From IMG/VR virus record IMGVR_UViG_3300022939_001431, positions 1-34,536 of that record: a stretch of DNA of 34,536 bases. One strand, given 5' to 3'. The notes beneath the pieces were generated by a model. That model made no database searches, was not told the DNA's origin, and saw only the letters and a program-made list of their open reading frames with translations. Shown one piece after another: positions 18,356-25,173 of the stretch. Origin of the DNA: a virus. Within the stretch, counting starts at the first letter, position 1, and each line of letters starts with the position of its first letter. A program made the position numbers and the translations under genes.

Positions 18356-18913
18356 ATGCTAATGAAAACAGATGAACTAGGTATTCCTCGTTTTACAAAT
18401 AAAGATCTTATGAATATGATCTATTCAGGTCATTCGGATAAAGTTCATGTGGTTCTGTGTGACCCAAGTGATGAAGTAGATAAATTTAACAATGCAATGG
18501 AAGAACAAGGACTATCTCCATTACAAAAATATATTCCATTAGATGTAGATCAAAAGACTTTTGACGGTGTATGTCAAAGTGAATGGTTTATGCCTGATGA
18601 ATACAAAACGTTAAATGTATTAAACTGGCTACAAGCAACTTTAATGGAAAAACTACAAGATCCAGACGATAATAATATTTTAACAACAAAAGAATGGACT
18701 AGAGTTTCTGAAGAGTATGAAGAATATAGACAGCGTGGTATGATTGACTTACTACGCTATATGGTTTATCTTGTAGACTTTATGCGTGAGAACAATATTG
18801 TATGGGGCGTAGGACGCGGATCAAGTGTTGCTAGTTATGTGTTGTATTTGATAGGCGTACATAGAATCGATTCAATCCAATATGGCCTGGATTGGCGAGA
18901 GTTCATGAGATAA
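18356..18913 (+). CDS. DNA polymerase III alpha (DnaE/PolC)-like fragment
   Basis: A 185-residue protein. The C-terminal third (ELEEYE-type helix, DFMRENNIVWGVGRGSSVAS, then YVLYLIGV..ID.IQYGLDWREFM) closely parallels the DnaE segment with VGPGRGSGAGSLVAY, ALG.TDIDPL.YGL and F(L/M). GVGRGSS is at residues 151-157. The polymerase's catalytic aspartates and the rest of the enzyme are absent, so it cannot be a polymerase by itself. The N-terminal half (DELGIPRFTNKDLMNMIYSG) is not one I can place. No clear SD precedes the ATG at 18356; a second in-frame ATG is at 18362. Possible roles are a decoy or binding protein for the host replisome, or a domain borrowed for nucleotide binding. The similarity is fairly sure, the function unknown. 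Confidence 0.65.
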   Translation: MLMKTDELGIPRFTNKDLMNMIYSGHSDKVHVVLCDPSDEVDKFNNAMEEQGLSPLQKYIPLDVDQKTFDGVCQSEWFMPDEYKTLNVLNWLQATLMEKLQDPDDNNILTTKEWTRVSEEYEEYRQRGMIDLLRYMVYLVDFMRENNIVWGVGRGSSVASYVLYLIGVHRIDSIQYGLDWREFMR

Positions 18914-18935
18914 GTATTAGACAAAGGAGAACGTT

Positions 18936-19316
18936 ATGGCAGTTAGACAAACAGGTAGAAAAACCTATAGAACAATGCAAGGCAAGCAAATCGATATGGA
19001 TATGCTTCGTCAACGTAACGAACTCACTCCAGCAGTAGGAAATGCTCGTGTAAATGCACGTGGCGATGAATTGGGTGCAGGTGGTAAAATTTCACGTAAA
19101 AGAGAAGATATTTTACGTGACTACTATGCAGACAATCCTGCGGCGGCTCCAGATGAAGTAATCACTAGAGAGCAAAGAAAAGCAGAAGAAACTCCTGTTC
19201 CTAAAACAAGAGCGCAAAAGAAAGCCGCGCAAATTGCAAAGGAACAAGAACAAGCTGATGCACAGGATGAGTGGGTCGAAGACGAAGACGGCAATTTTGT
19301 TAAAAGAGGTGAATAA
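18936..19316 (+). CDS. Conserved charged phage protein
   Basis: A 126-residue protein. It begins with a basic segment (RQTGRKTYRTMQGKQIDM), then the motif RNELTPAVGNARVNARGDEL, which I recognise as typical of a conserved protein family in marine T4-like phages. The C-terminal half is an Ala/Lys/Glu-rich helix (RAQKKAAQIAKEQEQA) ending in an acidic tail (DEWVEDEDGNF). The layout of basic head and acidic tail would suit a scaffold, internal head protein or nucleic-acid-binding protein; none can be shown. SD AAAGGAGA is 6-7 bases before the ATG. The stop overlaps the next start (TAATG). Confidence 0.6.
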   Translation: MAVRQTGRKTYRTMQGKQIDMDMLRQRNELTPAVGNARVNARGDELGAGGKISRKREDILRDYYADNPAAAPDEVITREQRKAEETPVPKTRAQKKAAQIAKEQEQADAQDEWVEDEDGNFVKRGE

Positions 19317-19630
19317 TGTCAGTACACTTGAAAACTTTTGAAGGTAAACTTACAGCCATCGGAGATAGAGTTATTGTTAGTGATATGTTTTTTGGTGAAC
19401 AAAAAACTAAAGGAGGTATCATACTAACAACAGACGATGGAAATGTAAGAGGCATTTATCCTAGATGGGGTAAAGTATATTCTAAAGGACCTAAAAACAA
19501 AGACATTTATAATGTTGGAGATTGGGTGCTTGTAGAACATGGTCGTTGGACCAGAGGTGTTTCAATCAAAGACGGAGAAGAAGAACTAGAACTACGTATG
19601 GTTGAAACAGAAAGTATTCTTGCATGGTAA
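19316..19630 (+). CDS. GroES-like co-chaperonin (T4 gp31-type role)
   Basis: A 104-residue protein, close to GroES (97) and T4 gp31 (111). It aligns well with GroES: IGDRVIVSDMFFGEQKTKGG then IIL corresponds to [21 protein letters not shown]. This puts GGIIL (33-37) at the tip of the mobile loop that contacts GroEL. YNVGDWVLVEHGRW corresponds to VGDIVIFNDGYG, and VETESILAW to SESDILAIV. It presumably caps host GroEL to fold phage capsid or other proteins, as gp31 does in T4. The start overlaps the previous stop. A TAA ends it at W104, but the same frame stays open for 29 more codons. The fold assignment is good; in vivo function is inferred. Confidence 0.72.
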   Translation: MSVHLKTFEGKLTAIGDRVIVSDMFFGEQKTKGGIILTTDDGNVRGIYPRWGKVYSKGPKNKDIYNVGDWVLVEHGRWTRGVSIKDGEEELELRMVETESILAW

Positions 19631-19654
19631 GAAGAAAAACAAAACGATGTACAA

Positions 19655-19720
19655 ATGGGTAAATCAAGTGTTGGAGATTTTTCACCTGACAAAATTAGTG
19701 CAGATGAATTTGCAAAGTAA
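19655..19720 (+). CDS. Possible mini-ORF or read-through tail after the GroES-like gene
   Basis: Between 19631 and 19720 the frame of the GroES-like gene stays open after its stop (EEKQNDVQMGKSSVGDFSPD, then KISADEFAK). An internal ATG at 19655 would give a 21-residue peptide. The composition looks protein-like, but the SD is weak. It could be a tiny gene, a remnant C-terminal extension lost by a nonsense change, or a read-through product. Low confidence as a gene. Confidence 0.3.
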   Translation: MGKSSVGDFSPDKISADEFAK

Positions 19721-19729
19721 GAGGTTAAA

Positions 19730-20137
19730 TTGAATAAAGTAGATCTAAATTCGTACATGGATTTTGTACAAGAAGTAACTAGTAGTGAAAGTAATGCTTT
19801 TGGTGCTATGAACAAACGCATGGAAGTATTAAGTGATGCAGGAATTAATCCATCATTGCTAATGACAGGTGCGATTGGTATTGCAAGTGAAGGAGGAGAA
19901 TTTGCAGAAATTGTTAAAAAATGTATCTTCCAAGGTAAACCTATGGACGATGAAACTGTATTTCATTGCAAACGAGAACTTGGTGACATTATGTGGTATT
20001 GGATTAATAGTTGCCGCGCTCTTGGTATCGATCCTAACGATGTAGTAGCAGAAAATGTTAATAAATTAAAAGCACGTTATCCAGGTGGCGAGTTTGATGT
20101 ATTTTACAGTGAAAATAGAAAAGAAGGTGATTTATGA
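19730..20137 (+). CDS. mazG: MazG-like nucleotide pyrophosphohydrolase
   Basis: A 135-residue protein. It has the MazG/NTP-PPase metal-binding pattern: E54-G-G-E57 with E60 (SEGGEFAE), then E83-L-G-D86 (KRELGDIMWYW), on an all-alpha scaffold. These enzymes hydrolyse (d)NTPs, or possibly ppGpp-type alarmones, to monophosphates; mazG genes are common in marine phages and are thought to tune host nucleotide pools. The length matches single-domain MazG-like enzymes and is shorter than E. coli MazG. The start is a TTG at 19730 behind TAAGAGGTTAAA, the same leader that precedes the TTG start at 20823. The end overlaps the BI-1 gene. Confidence 0.75.
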   Translation: MNKVDLNSYMDFVQEVTSSESNAFGAMNKRMEVLSDAGINPSLLMTGAIGIASEGGEFAEIVKKCIFQGKPMDDETVFHCKRELGDIMWYWINSCRALGIDPNDVVAENVNKLKARYPGGEFDVFYSENRKEGDL

Positions 20138-20811
20138 TGAGTACAGAAGCACTTAGACAACAAAAATTATATGATGAAGGATTGCGTGAATTCATGCTTA
20201 ATATGTATAACCACACAGCGGCAGGACTAGCTGTAAGTGGAGTGGTGGCATGGTTTGTTTATTCTTCAGGCTTGCTTTTTGCTATGGCAGGCTCTTTATG
20301 GCTTTTTGCACTTGCTCCATTAGGAATGATTCTTTGGTATTCATTTGCAGGACGCAATTGGGCATATGAAAAACTACGTAATTTTTATTACGCATTCACA
20401 GCAGTTATGGGAGTTGGACTTGCTCCTATTTTTGCAGTTTATACTGGTGCAAGTATTACACAAGTATTTTTTATTACCGCCGCAACCTTTGGCGGTGCAA
20501 GTCTTTGGGGTTACACAACAAAGCGTGACCTAACAGGCTTCGGACATTTCTTGTTCATGGGCTTAATTGGTATTATTATTGCAAGTATTGTAAACTTGTT
20601 TATGGCAAGTTCTGCACTAATGTTTACTATTAGTATTTTAGGTGTGTTTATCTTTACAGGATTAACTGCTTGGGATACACAAAACGCAAAAAACATTTAT
20701 CTTTCACATGGTGGCGATCCACGTTATGGCATACAATTTGCTATTAGCTTGTATCTAAACTTTATCAATCTATTTCAAATGCTACTTGCATTGTTAGGAA
20801 ATAGAGAATAA
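20134..20811 (+). CDS. Bax inhibitor-1/YccA family membrane protein
   Basis: A 225-residue multi-pass membrane protein with about seven hydrophobic segments. DEGLREFMLNMYNHTAAGLA at the start, TKRDLTGFGHFLFMGLIGII in the middle and SLYLNFINLFQMLLALLGNR at the end match bacterial BI-1/YccA proteins, with the alphaproteobacterial style of N-terminus (D.GLR.YM...YN.MA.GLA). In E. coli, YccA inhibits the membrane protease FtsH; other BI-1 members leak calcium or protons. In a phage it could shield membrane proteins from FtsH, delay host death or tune membrane state. The gene overlaps mazG by four bases. The family is clear, the role in infection inferred, and host origin likely. Confidence 0.88.
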   Translation: MMSTEALRQQKLYDEGLREFMLNMYNHTAAGLAVSGVVAWFVYSSGLLFAMAGSLWLFALAPLGMILWYSFAGRNWAYEKLRNFYYAFTAVMGVGLAPIFAVYTGASITQVFFITAATFGGASLWGYTTKRDLTGFGHFLFMGLIGIIIASIVNLFMASSALMFTISILGVFIFTGLTAWDTQNAKNIYLSHGGDPRYGIQFAISLYLNFINLFQMLLALLGNRE

Positions 20812-20822
20812 GAGGTTAAAAA

Positions 20823-21407
20823 TTGAATTACGAACGGAACCGTAAGATTCTTGCGGATGTTGATGGTGTCCTTTTAGATTGGGAAACGTCATTTGATGCA
20901 TGGATGCAAACACGTGGCTATGCAGTAGTTGAACCTACAAATTACAAACAATTTGTTAGATACGGAATTACCAAAGAAGAGTCAGACCAAAATGTTAAAA
21001 TCTTTAATGAAAGTGCATGGATTGGCTACTTAAAGCCATTGCGTGATGCAGTAGATGTAATTCATAAATTTGCTAGTTATCATTGGCACATAGAATGTAT
21101 TACTAGTTTGAGTACAGATAAATTTGCTGGTATGCTACGCACAACTAATTTAGAAGAAATTTTTGGACGAGGAACTATTAGACGGGTAAGATGTATTGAC
21201 ACTGGTGCAGACAAAGACGACATTCTTAAGGAATACGAGCCAGGTCATTGGTGGATTGAAGACAAGCCCGAAAACTGTGAAGCTGGTTTAAGAGCAGGAC
21301 ATAAACCTATATTGATGTCCCATAGATACAATGAAGATTATAACGGTTGTATTAGAGTCCAAAATTGGCAAGAAATTTTCAATATAATTACTGCTAAAAG
21401 TACTTGA
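20823..21407 (+). CDS. HAD-superfamily hydrolase, 5'-nucleotidase-like
   Basis: A 194-residue protein. HAD motif I is DVDGVLLDW (nucleophile D12, acid D14). A CITSLSTD segment can serve as motif II, and WWIEDKPENCEAG carries the acidic motif near the C-terminus. The pattern resembles 5'(3')-deoxyribonucleotidases and other phage HAD proteins that dephosphorylate nucleotides, in keeping with the nearby mazG and thyX. The start is TTG at 20823, behind the same TAAGAGGTTAAA leader seen before mazG. The stop overlaps the -35 box of the next promoter. Substrate is a guess from context. Confidence 0.68.
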   Translation: MNYERNRKILADVDGVLLDWETSFDAWMQTRGYAVVEPTNYKQFVRYGITKEESDQNVKIFNESAWIGYLKPLRDAVDVIHKFASYHWHIECITSLSTDKFAGMLRTTNLEEIFGRGTIRRVRCIDTGADKDDILKEYEPGHWWIEDKPENCEAGLRAGHKPILMSHRYNEDYNGCIRVQNWQEIFNIITAKST

Positions 21408-21432
21408 CTTTTATAATAATATCCTATATACT
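21404..21432 (+). promoter_or_regulatory. Consensus sigma70-type promoter
   Basis: TTGACT (21404-21409) and TATACT (21427-21432) are separated by exactly 17 bases of A/T-rich DNA. The small membrane protein starts 21 bases downstream after AGGAG. A second promoter with identical hexamers and spacing precedes the ClpA-like gene. It would be read by unmodified host RNA polymerase, pointing to early or middle expression of the gp44 operon. It overlaps the stop of the HAD gene. Confidence 0.75.
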
Positions 21433-21453
21433 AAAAGACAATAGGAGTTTATA

Positions 21454-21618
21454 ATGAAGTTTCCAGAACAAAAAAACACTGGTGTTGGTACTGCTGGTTT
21501 GGCAGGAATAGCACTTATGGTATTACATGTAACAGGGCATCTCACAGGATGGGCTTGGCCTTTACTTTATGTATTCTTAATTTTAGTCGGAATAGGAATG
21601 GAAAATAATAAGAAATGA
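21454..21618 (+). CDS. Small two-segment membrane protein
   Basis: A 54-residue protein (MKFPEQKNTGVGTAGLAGIA...). Two hydrophobic stretches (about residues 13-28 and 33-48) flank a TGHLTGWAW turn, so it is probably an inner-membrane hairpin. It has an AGGAG site and lies directly behind the sigma70-type promoter as first gene of the gp44 operon; its stop overlaps the gp44 start (ATGA). No homologue is recognised. An early membrane peptide could alter host membrane functions or superinfection, but that is speculation. Confidence 0.65.
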   Translation: MKFPEQKNTGVGTAGLAGIALMVLHVTGHLTGWAWPLLYVFLILVGIGMENNKK

Positions 21619-22529
21619 AAGAATTATGGGTAGAGAAATATCGTCCTAAAACAGTAGACGGTTATGTATTTAGAGATGACGCACAAAGAAACCAAGTTAA
21701 AACATGGATCAAAGATAAAACTATTCCGCATTTGCTTTTTAGTGGCAATGCTGGTATTGGTAAAACTACTCTTGCTAAATTACTTTTTAATGAGCTTGAA
21801 GTAAACGATCTAGACATACTTGAAATCAATGCTAGTAGAACAAACAGTGTTGATGACGTTCGTGATAAAATTGTTAACTTTGTACAGATGATTCCATTTG
21901 GTGACTTTAAAGTTGTACTACTAGATGAGGCTGACTATTTGTCACCAAATGCACAAGCCGCACTACGTGGTGTTATGGAAGAATATCATACAACAAGTAG
22001 ATTTATTTTGACATGTAATTATCCAAACAGAATTATTCCTGCACTACATTCAAGATGTCAAGGCTTCCACATTGCAAAGATTGATCAAACAGAGTTTACT
22101 GCTCGTGTTGCAGAGATTTGTATTACAGAAGGTGTTACTCCTGATCTTGATATACTAGACACTTATGTAAAAGCAACTTATCCAGACTTGCGTAAGTGTA
22201 TCAACATGGTACAAATGAATTGTCAAGATGGTAGTTTGCTTGCTCCACATGAAGGAGATACAGGCGAAAGTGATTGGAAACTTGACATGGTGGAACTTTT
22301 CAAAGCAGGCAAGATTCACGATGCGCGGAAACTGCTTTGTGGAACAGTTCGTCCTGAAGAAATGGAAGAAATTTATCGTTGGTTATATGACAATATTGAA
22401 TTATTTGGTGATGAAGAAAAACAAGACACAGCAGTATTAACAATTAAACAAGGATTAGTAGATCATACACTTGTAGCTGATCCTGAAATAAATTTATCGG
22501 CAACACTAATTAGATTGGCAAGATTATGA
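21615..22529 (+). CDS. 44: Sliding-clamp loader ATPase, T4 gp44-like
   Basis: A 304-residue AAA+ protein, near T4 gp44 (319). WVEKYRPKTVDGYVF at the N-terminus is the usual RFC/gp44 opening. Walker A is SGNAGIGKT (43-51), Walker B is VVLLDEADYL (D104, E105) and the SRC motif (LHSRCQGF) carries the arginine finger. It loads the gp45 clamp on primed DNA for replication and, in T4, late transcription. The small subunit gp62, which follows gp44 in T4, is not next door here: a 2OG oxygenase follows instead by ATGA overlap. Identification is strong. Confidence 0.93.
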   Translation: MKELWVEKYRPKTVDGYVFRDDAQRNQVKTWIKDKTIPHLLFSGNAGIGKTTLAKLLFNELEVNDLDILEINASRTNSVDDVRDKIVNFVQMIPFGDFKVVLLDEADYLSPNAQAALRGVMEEYHTTSRFILTCNYPNRIIPALHSRCQGFHIAKIDQTEFTARVAEICITEGVTPDLDILDTYVKATYPDLRKCINMVQMNCQDGSLLAPHEGDTGESDWKLDMVELFKAGKIHDARKLLCGTVRPEEMEEIYRWLYDNIELFGDEEKQDTAVLTIKQGLVDHTLVADPEINLSATLIRLARL

Positions 22530-23101
22530 ATGTAGAATTTGATGGCTTTATAGGTCAGTTTGAAGATTTTTTTGATGAAAAATGGATTGATGAACTAATA
22601 AAATATTTTCACACGTTTAGTGATTTAGGTGCTTATCAAGGGCAATACATGCCAAAACATCTAAGAGATGATACGCAGTTATATTTTATGGATCCAATGC
22701 GGATACATGATGTACATCCACATTTTGCAGAATACTTTTTTCAAGTATTAAAAGACCAAATTTGTCCGCAATACTATGAAAAATTTAGTATACTACACGA
22801 AAGAGAATATCAAACTAAACAATTAAAAATGAAAATGATTGAAGAAGGTGGCGGATATCATCAGTGGCACTATGAAAGCACAAGTAGAGAAACAACACGT
22901 AAAATGGTAGTGCAACTTTACTTAAACACTATTGCAAACGGTGGAGAAACAGAATTCTTATATCAAAAGAAGCGTATTAACGCTCGTAAGAATAGATTGC
23001 TGATATGGCCTGCAGATTGGACATATACGCATAGGGGAAATACTCCTTTAAAAGGAGACAAATACATATTAACCACATGGTTAGAAGAGGTAATAAAATG
23101 A
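22526..23101 (+). CDS. 2-oxoglutarate/Fe(II)-dependent oxygenase
   Basis: A 191-residue protein of the prolyl-4-hydroxylase-like 2OG-Fe(II) class. The iron ligands appear as H115-Y-E117 (YHQWHYES) and H169 (YTHRGN), on a fold with LYLN near residue 131, GGETEF near 139, [14 protein letters not shown] near 158 and KYILTTW near 179, where a basic residue would bind 2OG. The iron motif has Glu in the usual Asp position, as is seen in some members. T4-like marine phages often carry such oxygenases; targets may be protein, nucleobase or small metabolites. ATGA overlaps link it to gp44 upstream and ferredoxin downstream. Class likely, substrate unknown. Confidence 0.8.
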   Translation: MNVEFDGFIGQFEDFFDEKWIDELIKYFHTFSDLGAYQGQYMPKHLRDDTQLYFMDPMRIHDVHPHFAEYFFQVLKDQICPQYYEKFSILHEREYQTKQLKMKMIEEGGGYHQWHYESTSRETTRKMVVQLYLNTIANGGETEFLYQKKRINARKNRLLIWPADWTYTHRGNTPLKGDKYILTTWLEEVIK

Positions 23102-23454
23102 CATATTTAGTTACAGATAACTGTATCAAATGCAAACACATGACTTGTGTTGAAGTTTGCCCGGTTGACTGTTTCTACGAAGGTGAAAATATGCTTGTAA
23201 TTAATCCAGATGAATGTATTGATTGCGGTGTATGTGAACCAGAATGTCCTGCTGATGCGATACTTCCAGACAATCAGCTAAAAGGTGACGAGCTTACTAA
23301 ATGGATGGGCATAAACAAAAAATATGCTGAAGTATGGCCTGTTGTAAGTGCAGTGCATGATGAAAAGCCTAGCGAAGAAGAAGCAAAAGAATGGGACGGT
23401 GTTCCTAATAAGTTTGAGGAACATTTTTCGGAGAAGCCAGGCCGTGGTGACTAA
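23098..23454 (+). CDS. fdxA: 7Fe-type ferredoxin (FdxA/FdI family)
   Basis: A 118-residue protein. I start it at ATG 23098 (MTYLVTDNC), which overlaps the previous stop by ATGA; an upstream ATG at 23077 would lie inside the oxygenase gene. Cysteines at 9, 12, 17, 21, 25, 40, 43, 46 and 50 follow the Azotobacter FdI/alphaproteobacterial FdxA pattern (C..C....C...C...[13 protein letters not shown]), which binds one [3Fe-4S] and one [4Fe-4S] cluster. The C-terminal extension ([20 protein letters not shown]) also matches the FdxA family. It carries low-potential electrons in the cytoplasm. Its neighbours are an iron oxygenase and flavin-dependent ThyX. Likely acquired from an alphaproteobacterial host. 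Family certain, phage role open. Confidence 0.93.
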   Translation: MTYLVTDNCIKCKHMTCVEVCPVDCFYEGENMLVINPDECIDCGVCEPECPADAILPDNQLKGDELTKWMGINKKYAEVWPVVSAVHDEKPSEEEAKEWDGVPNKFEEHFSEKPGRGD

Positions 23455-23629
23455 AAATAAAAAACTTATAAATGATATTGTACGCATAAACGTACTAGAA
23501 GAAGAAATAGAATATTACAAAACACTAATCCAAGAGCATGACACTGGTCATATTCATACTACAATTAGTTTTTTGACTGACAGACTAAACATTTTAAAAG
23601 GAGCAAAAAAAGAATGGCCGTTCAATTAG
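23447..23629 (+). CDS. Small charged helical protein
   Basis: Encodes about 60 residues ([20 protein letters not shown], then [13 protein letters not shown]...). A GTG at 23447 is the likely start, after GGAG in the end of the ferredoxin gene. An upstream ATG at 23348 is rejected because it is deep inside that gene. The sequence is helix-forming and could be a short coiled coil. It overlaps the ferredoxin stop by 8 bases and thyX by 16, so it sits in the coupled run. No homologue is recognised and function is unknown. Confidence 0.58.
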   Translation: MTKNKKLINDIVRINVLEEEIEYYKTLIQEHDTGHIHTTISFLTDRLNILKGAKKEWPFN

Positions 23630-24297
23630 TAAGTTACAGTAAGCCTAGCGATAACTTTAAAGCAGAAGGCATTGAAGATGTACAGGAACTCATAGCTTTT
23701 TGTGCAAGGGTAAGCAATCCAAGTAATCAAATGAATAAAGAAACAAGTGAAAAACTTATAAAATATTTGATTAAACATGCACACTGGTCTCCTTTAGAAA
23801 TGGTAAACGCTTGTTTAGAAATTGATACCACAAGAGATATTGCACATCAAATTGTGCGACATCGTAGTTTTGCATTCCAAGAGTTTAGCCAGCGTTATGC
23901 AGATCCAGCAGAATTTGGTAATCAATTTGTCCTTAGAGAAGCAAGATTACAAGACACAAAAAATCGTCAAAACAGCATAGACGTTGGTGATAGTGATAAA
24001 GATTTAGCACTAAAGCAACGTTGGGCAGAAGAACAACAAGATGTTATCTTTAGAGCAAAACGTGCATATGAATGGGCGATTGCTTCGGGAATAGCAAAAG
24101 AACAAGCTAGAGTAGTGCTTCCAGAAGGTCTAACAAAAACTAGATTGTATATGAATGGTACACTACGTAGCTGGATACATTACATTGAACTACGCGGTGC
24201 TAATGGCACACAAAAAGAACACATGGAAATTGCACATGAGTGTGCAAAAGTTATTTCGGAAATATTTCCATTAGCAGAAGAATTGAAAGGGGCATAA
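23614..24297 (+). CDS. thyX: Flavin-dependent thymidylate synthase ThyX
   Basis: A 227-residue protein. The ThyX signature RHRSFAFQEFSQRY is at residues 82-95 (consensus RHR..S...S.R). It also has LPEGLTKTRLYMNGTLRSWI and a C-terminal HMEIAHECA helix. It methylates dUMP to dTMP using methylene-tetrahydrofolate and FADH2, replacing T4's td-type enzyme, and supplies dTTP for an AT-rich genome. SD AAAGGAG is well placed before ATG 23614. It ends on a hairpin terminator. The ferredoxin two genes upstream raises the possibility of a dedicated electron source for its flavin, which is only inference. Confidence 0.95.
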   Translation: MAVQLVSYSKPSDNFKAEGIEDVQELIAFCARVSNPSNQMNKETSEKLIKYLIKHAHWSPLEMVNACLEIDTTRDIAHQIVRHRSFAFQEFSQRYADPAEFGNQFVLREARLQDTKNRQNSIDVGDSDKDLALKQRWAEEQQDVIFRAKRAYEWAIASGIAKEQARVVLPEGLTKTRLYMNGTLRSWIHYIELRGANGTQKEHMEIAHECAKVISEIFPLAEELKGA

Positions 24298-24309
24298 GCC
24301 CCTTTCTTT
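24286..24309 (+). terminator. Hairpin terminator between convergent thyX and phoH
   Basis: An 8-base stem AAAGGGGC / GCCCCTTT with ATAA loop is followed by CTTTA. It overlaps the thyX stop codon and directly abuts the end of phoH, which is on the other strand. The T-run is better on the + strand; the reverse read also gives a stem followed by TTT, so it may stop transcription from both sides. Confidence 0.75.
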
Positions 24310-25027
24310 ATGAATCTCCATATACGTGGAGCACTTCTTTAACTGCTTCGTGTCTTTCTATATCTCCTTTTGAAAAACGGACTATGTCCAAATGATCTGT
24401 ATGAATTGTTTCTAACAGTTTAGTAAAACTTATTAAACCGTTATCTTGAAGCCTATCTGCCTGCGCTAGATCGCCTGTAACTGCCATCATTGAATTTTCG
24501 CCTAATCGTGTTAGTAACATTTTCATTTGGTTGGGTGTGGCATTTTGCATTTCGTCTGCCAATATAAAGCTATGCTTAAATGTTCTGCCTCGCATGTATG
24601 CTAATGGTGCAATCTCAACTATTCCTTCTTCGATCATACCTTCTATTTCGCGAGCATTAAAGTATTCTCGTAGCACATCAAATATAGGCCTAGTCCATGG
24701 CGCCATTTTTTGTTCTAGCGTACCTGGTAAAAAGCCCAGATCTTCATCAACACTTACCGCAGGTCTAGTAACAATAATTTTGTCAACTTTGCCTTCTTTA
24801 AACATCTTTACTGCCACTTGTACTGCGAGCAGAGTTTTTCCCGTACCTGCCGGCCCAATGCCAAAGACTATGTCTTTAGTTGGATCTAGTAGCTTTAATA
24901 TGTATTCTTCTTGATGTTTATTACGGGGAATTAAATTTACGATCTTTTTCTTTTGAGTGAACGAATTAAAATCAACAATATTGTTGAAGTTTTTGTGCCG
25001 CTGTGCGGCTTTCCTTTTTGCTCCCAT
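24308..25027 (-). CDS. phoH: PhoH-family ATPase
   Basis: A 239-residue protein, the only minus-strand gene. Walker A is GPAGTGKT (58-65) after a GIGPAGTGKTLLAVQVA strand, and Walker B is FILADEMQNATPNQMK. Also present are TRPAVSVDEDLGFLPG and a GDLAQADR motif, all typical of PhoH. PhoH is common in marine phages; it is a RecA/helicase-like P-loop ATPase, phosphate-starvation-linked in E. coli and suggested to act on RNA, though its phage job is unsettled. AGGAGG sits before the ATG. It is convergent with thyX and divergent from the late gene at 25174, with a GC-rich palindrome in the 146-base gap. Confidence 0.93.
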   Translation of the reverse strand: MGAKRKAAQRHKNFNNIVDFNSFTQKKKIVNLIPRNKHQEEYILKLLDPTKDIVFGIGPAGTGKTLLAVQVAVKMFKEGKVDKIIVTRPAVSVDEDLGFLPGTLEQKMAPWTRPIFDVLREYFNAREIEGMIEEGIVEIAPLAYMRGRTFKHSFILADEMQNATPNQMKMLLTRLGENSMMAVTGDLAQADRLQDNGLISFTKLLETIHTDHLDIVRFSKGDIERHEAVKEVLHVYGDS

Positions 25028-25173
25028 CTAGTCCTCCTATATGGATATGGAGTAGAGCGTTGCCCGGAGGGCTATAGCCCTACACATATATTTACCTAAA
25101 AATGCAGAGAGAAAAAACTTCTGTTTGGTTTTGTTTTGCGATAAATAAGTGTAGTAACTTATGGAATTATAAA
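25028..25173. other. Divergent intergenic region with GC-rich palindrome
   Basis: This is the longest gene-free stretch (146 bases), between phoH (minus) and the gene at 25174 (plus). It contains the perfect 14-base palindrome AGGGCTATAGCCCT at 25068-25081 in a GC-rich patch unlike the AT-rich surroundings, and the late-type octamer GATAAATA at 25140-25147 for the + gene. I could not find clear minus-strand -35/-10 hexamers for phoH. The palindrome would form a hairpin in the phoH leader or bind a dimeric protein. Confidence 0.6.
25140..25147 (+). promoter_or_regulatory. Late-promoter-like octamer GATAAATA
   Basis: GCGATAAATAAG lies 26 bases before the ATG at 25174 in a divergent intergenic region, where a + strand promoter is expected. 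This is the best placed of the late-type octamers. Confidence 0.55.

Noticed and set aside
23077-23097. Upstream ATG for the ferredoxin
   Set aside because: FdxA proteins start MTYVVTDNC; the 23098 start also makes an ATGA overlap matching its neighbours.
25061-25100. GC-rich patch considered as a tRNA or attachment site
   Set aside because: No cloverleaf, anticodon arm or CCA end can be folded from it, and no second copy was seen for an attachment pair.
25102-25173. N-terminal extension of the gene at 25174
   Set aside because: It crosses the late-promoter-like octamer and encodes an atypical Cys/Trp stretch; the conserved family begins MYDIEN.
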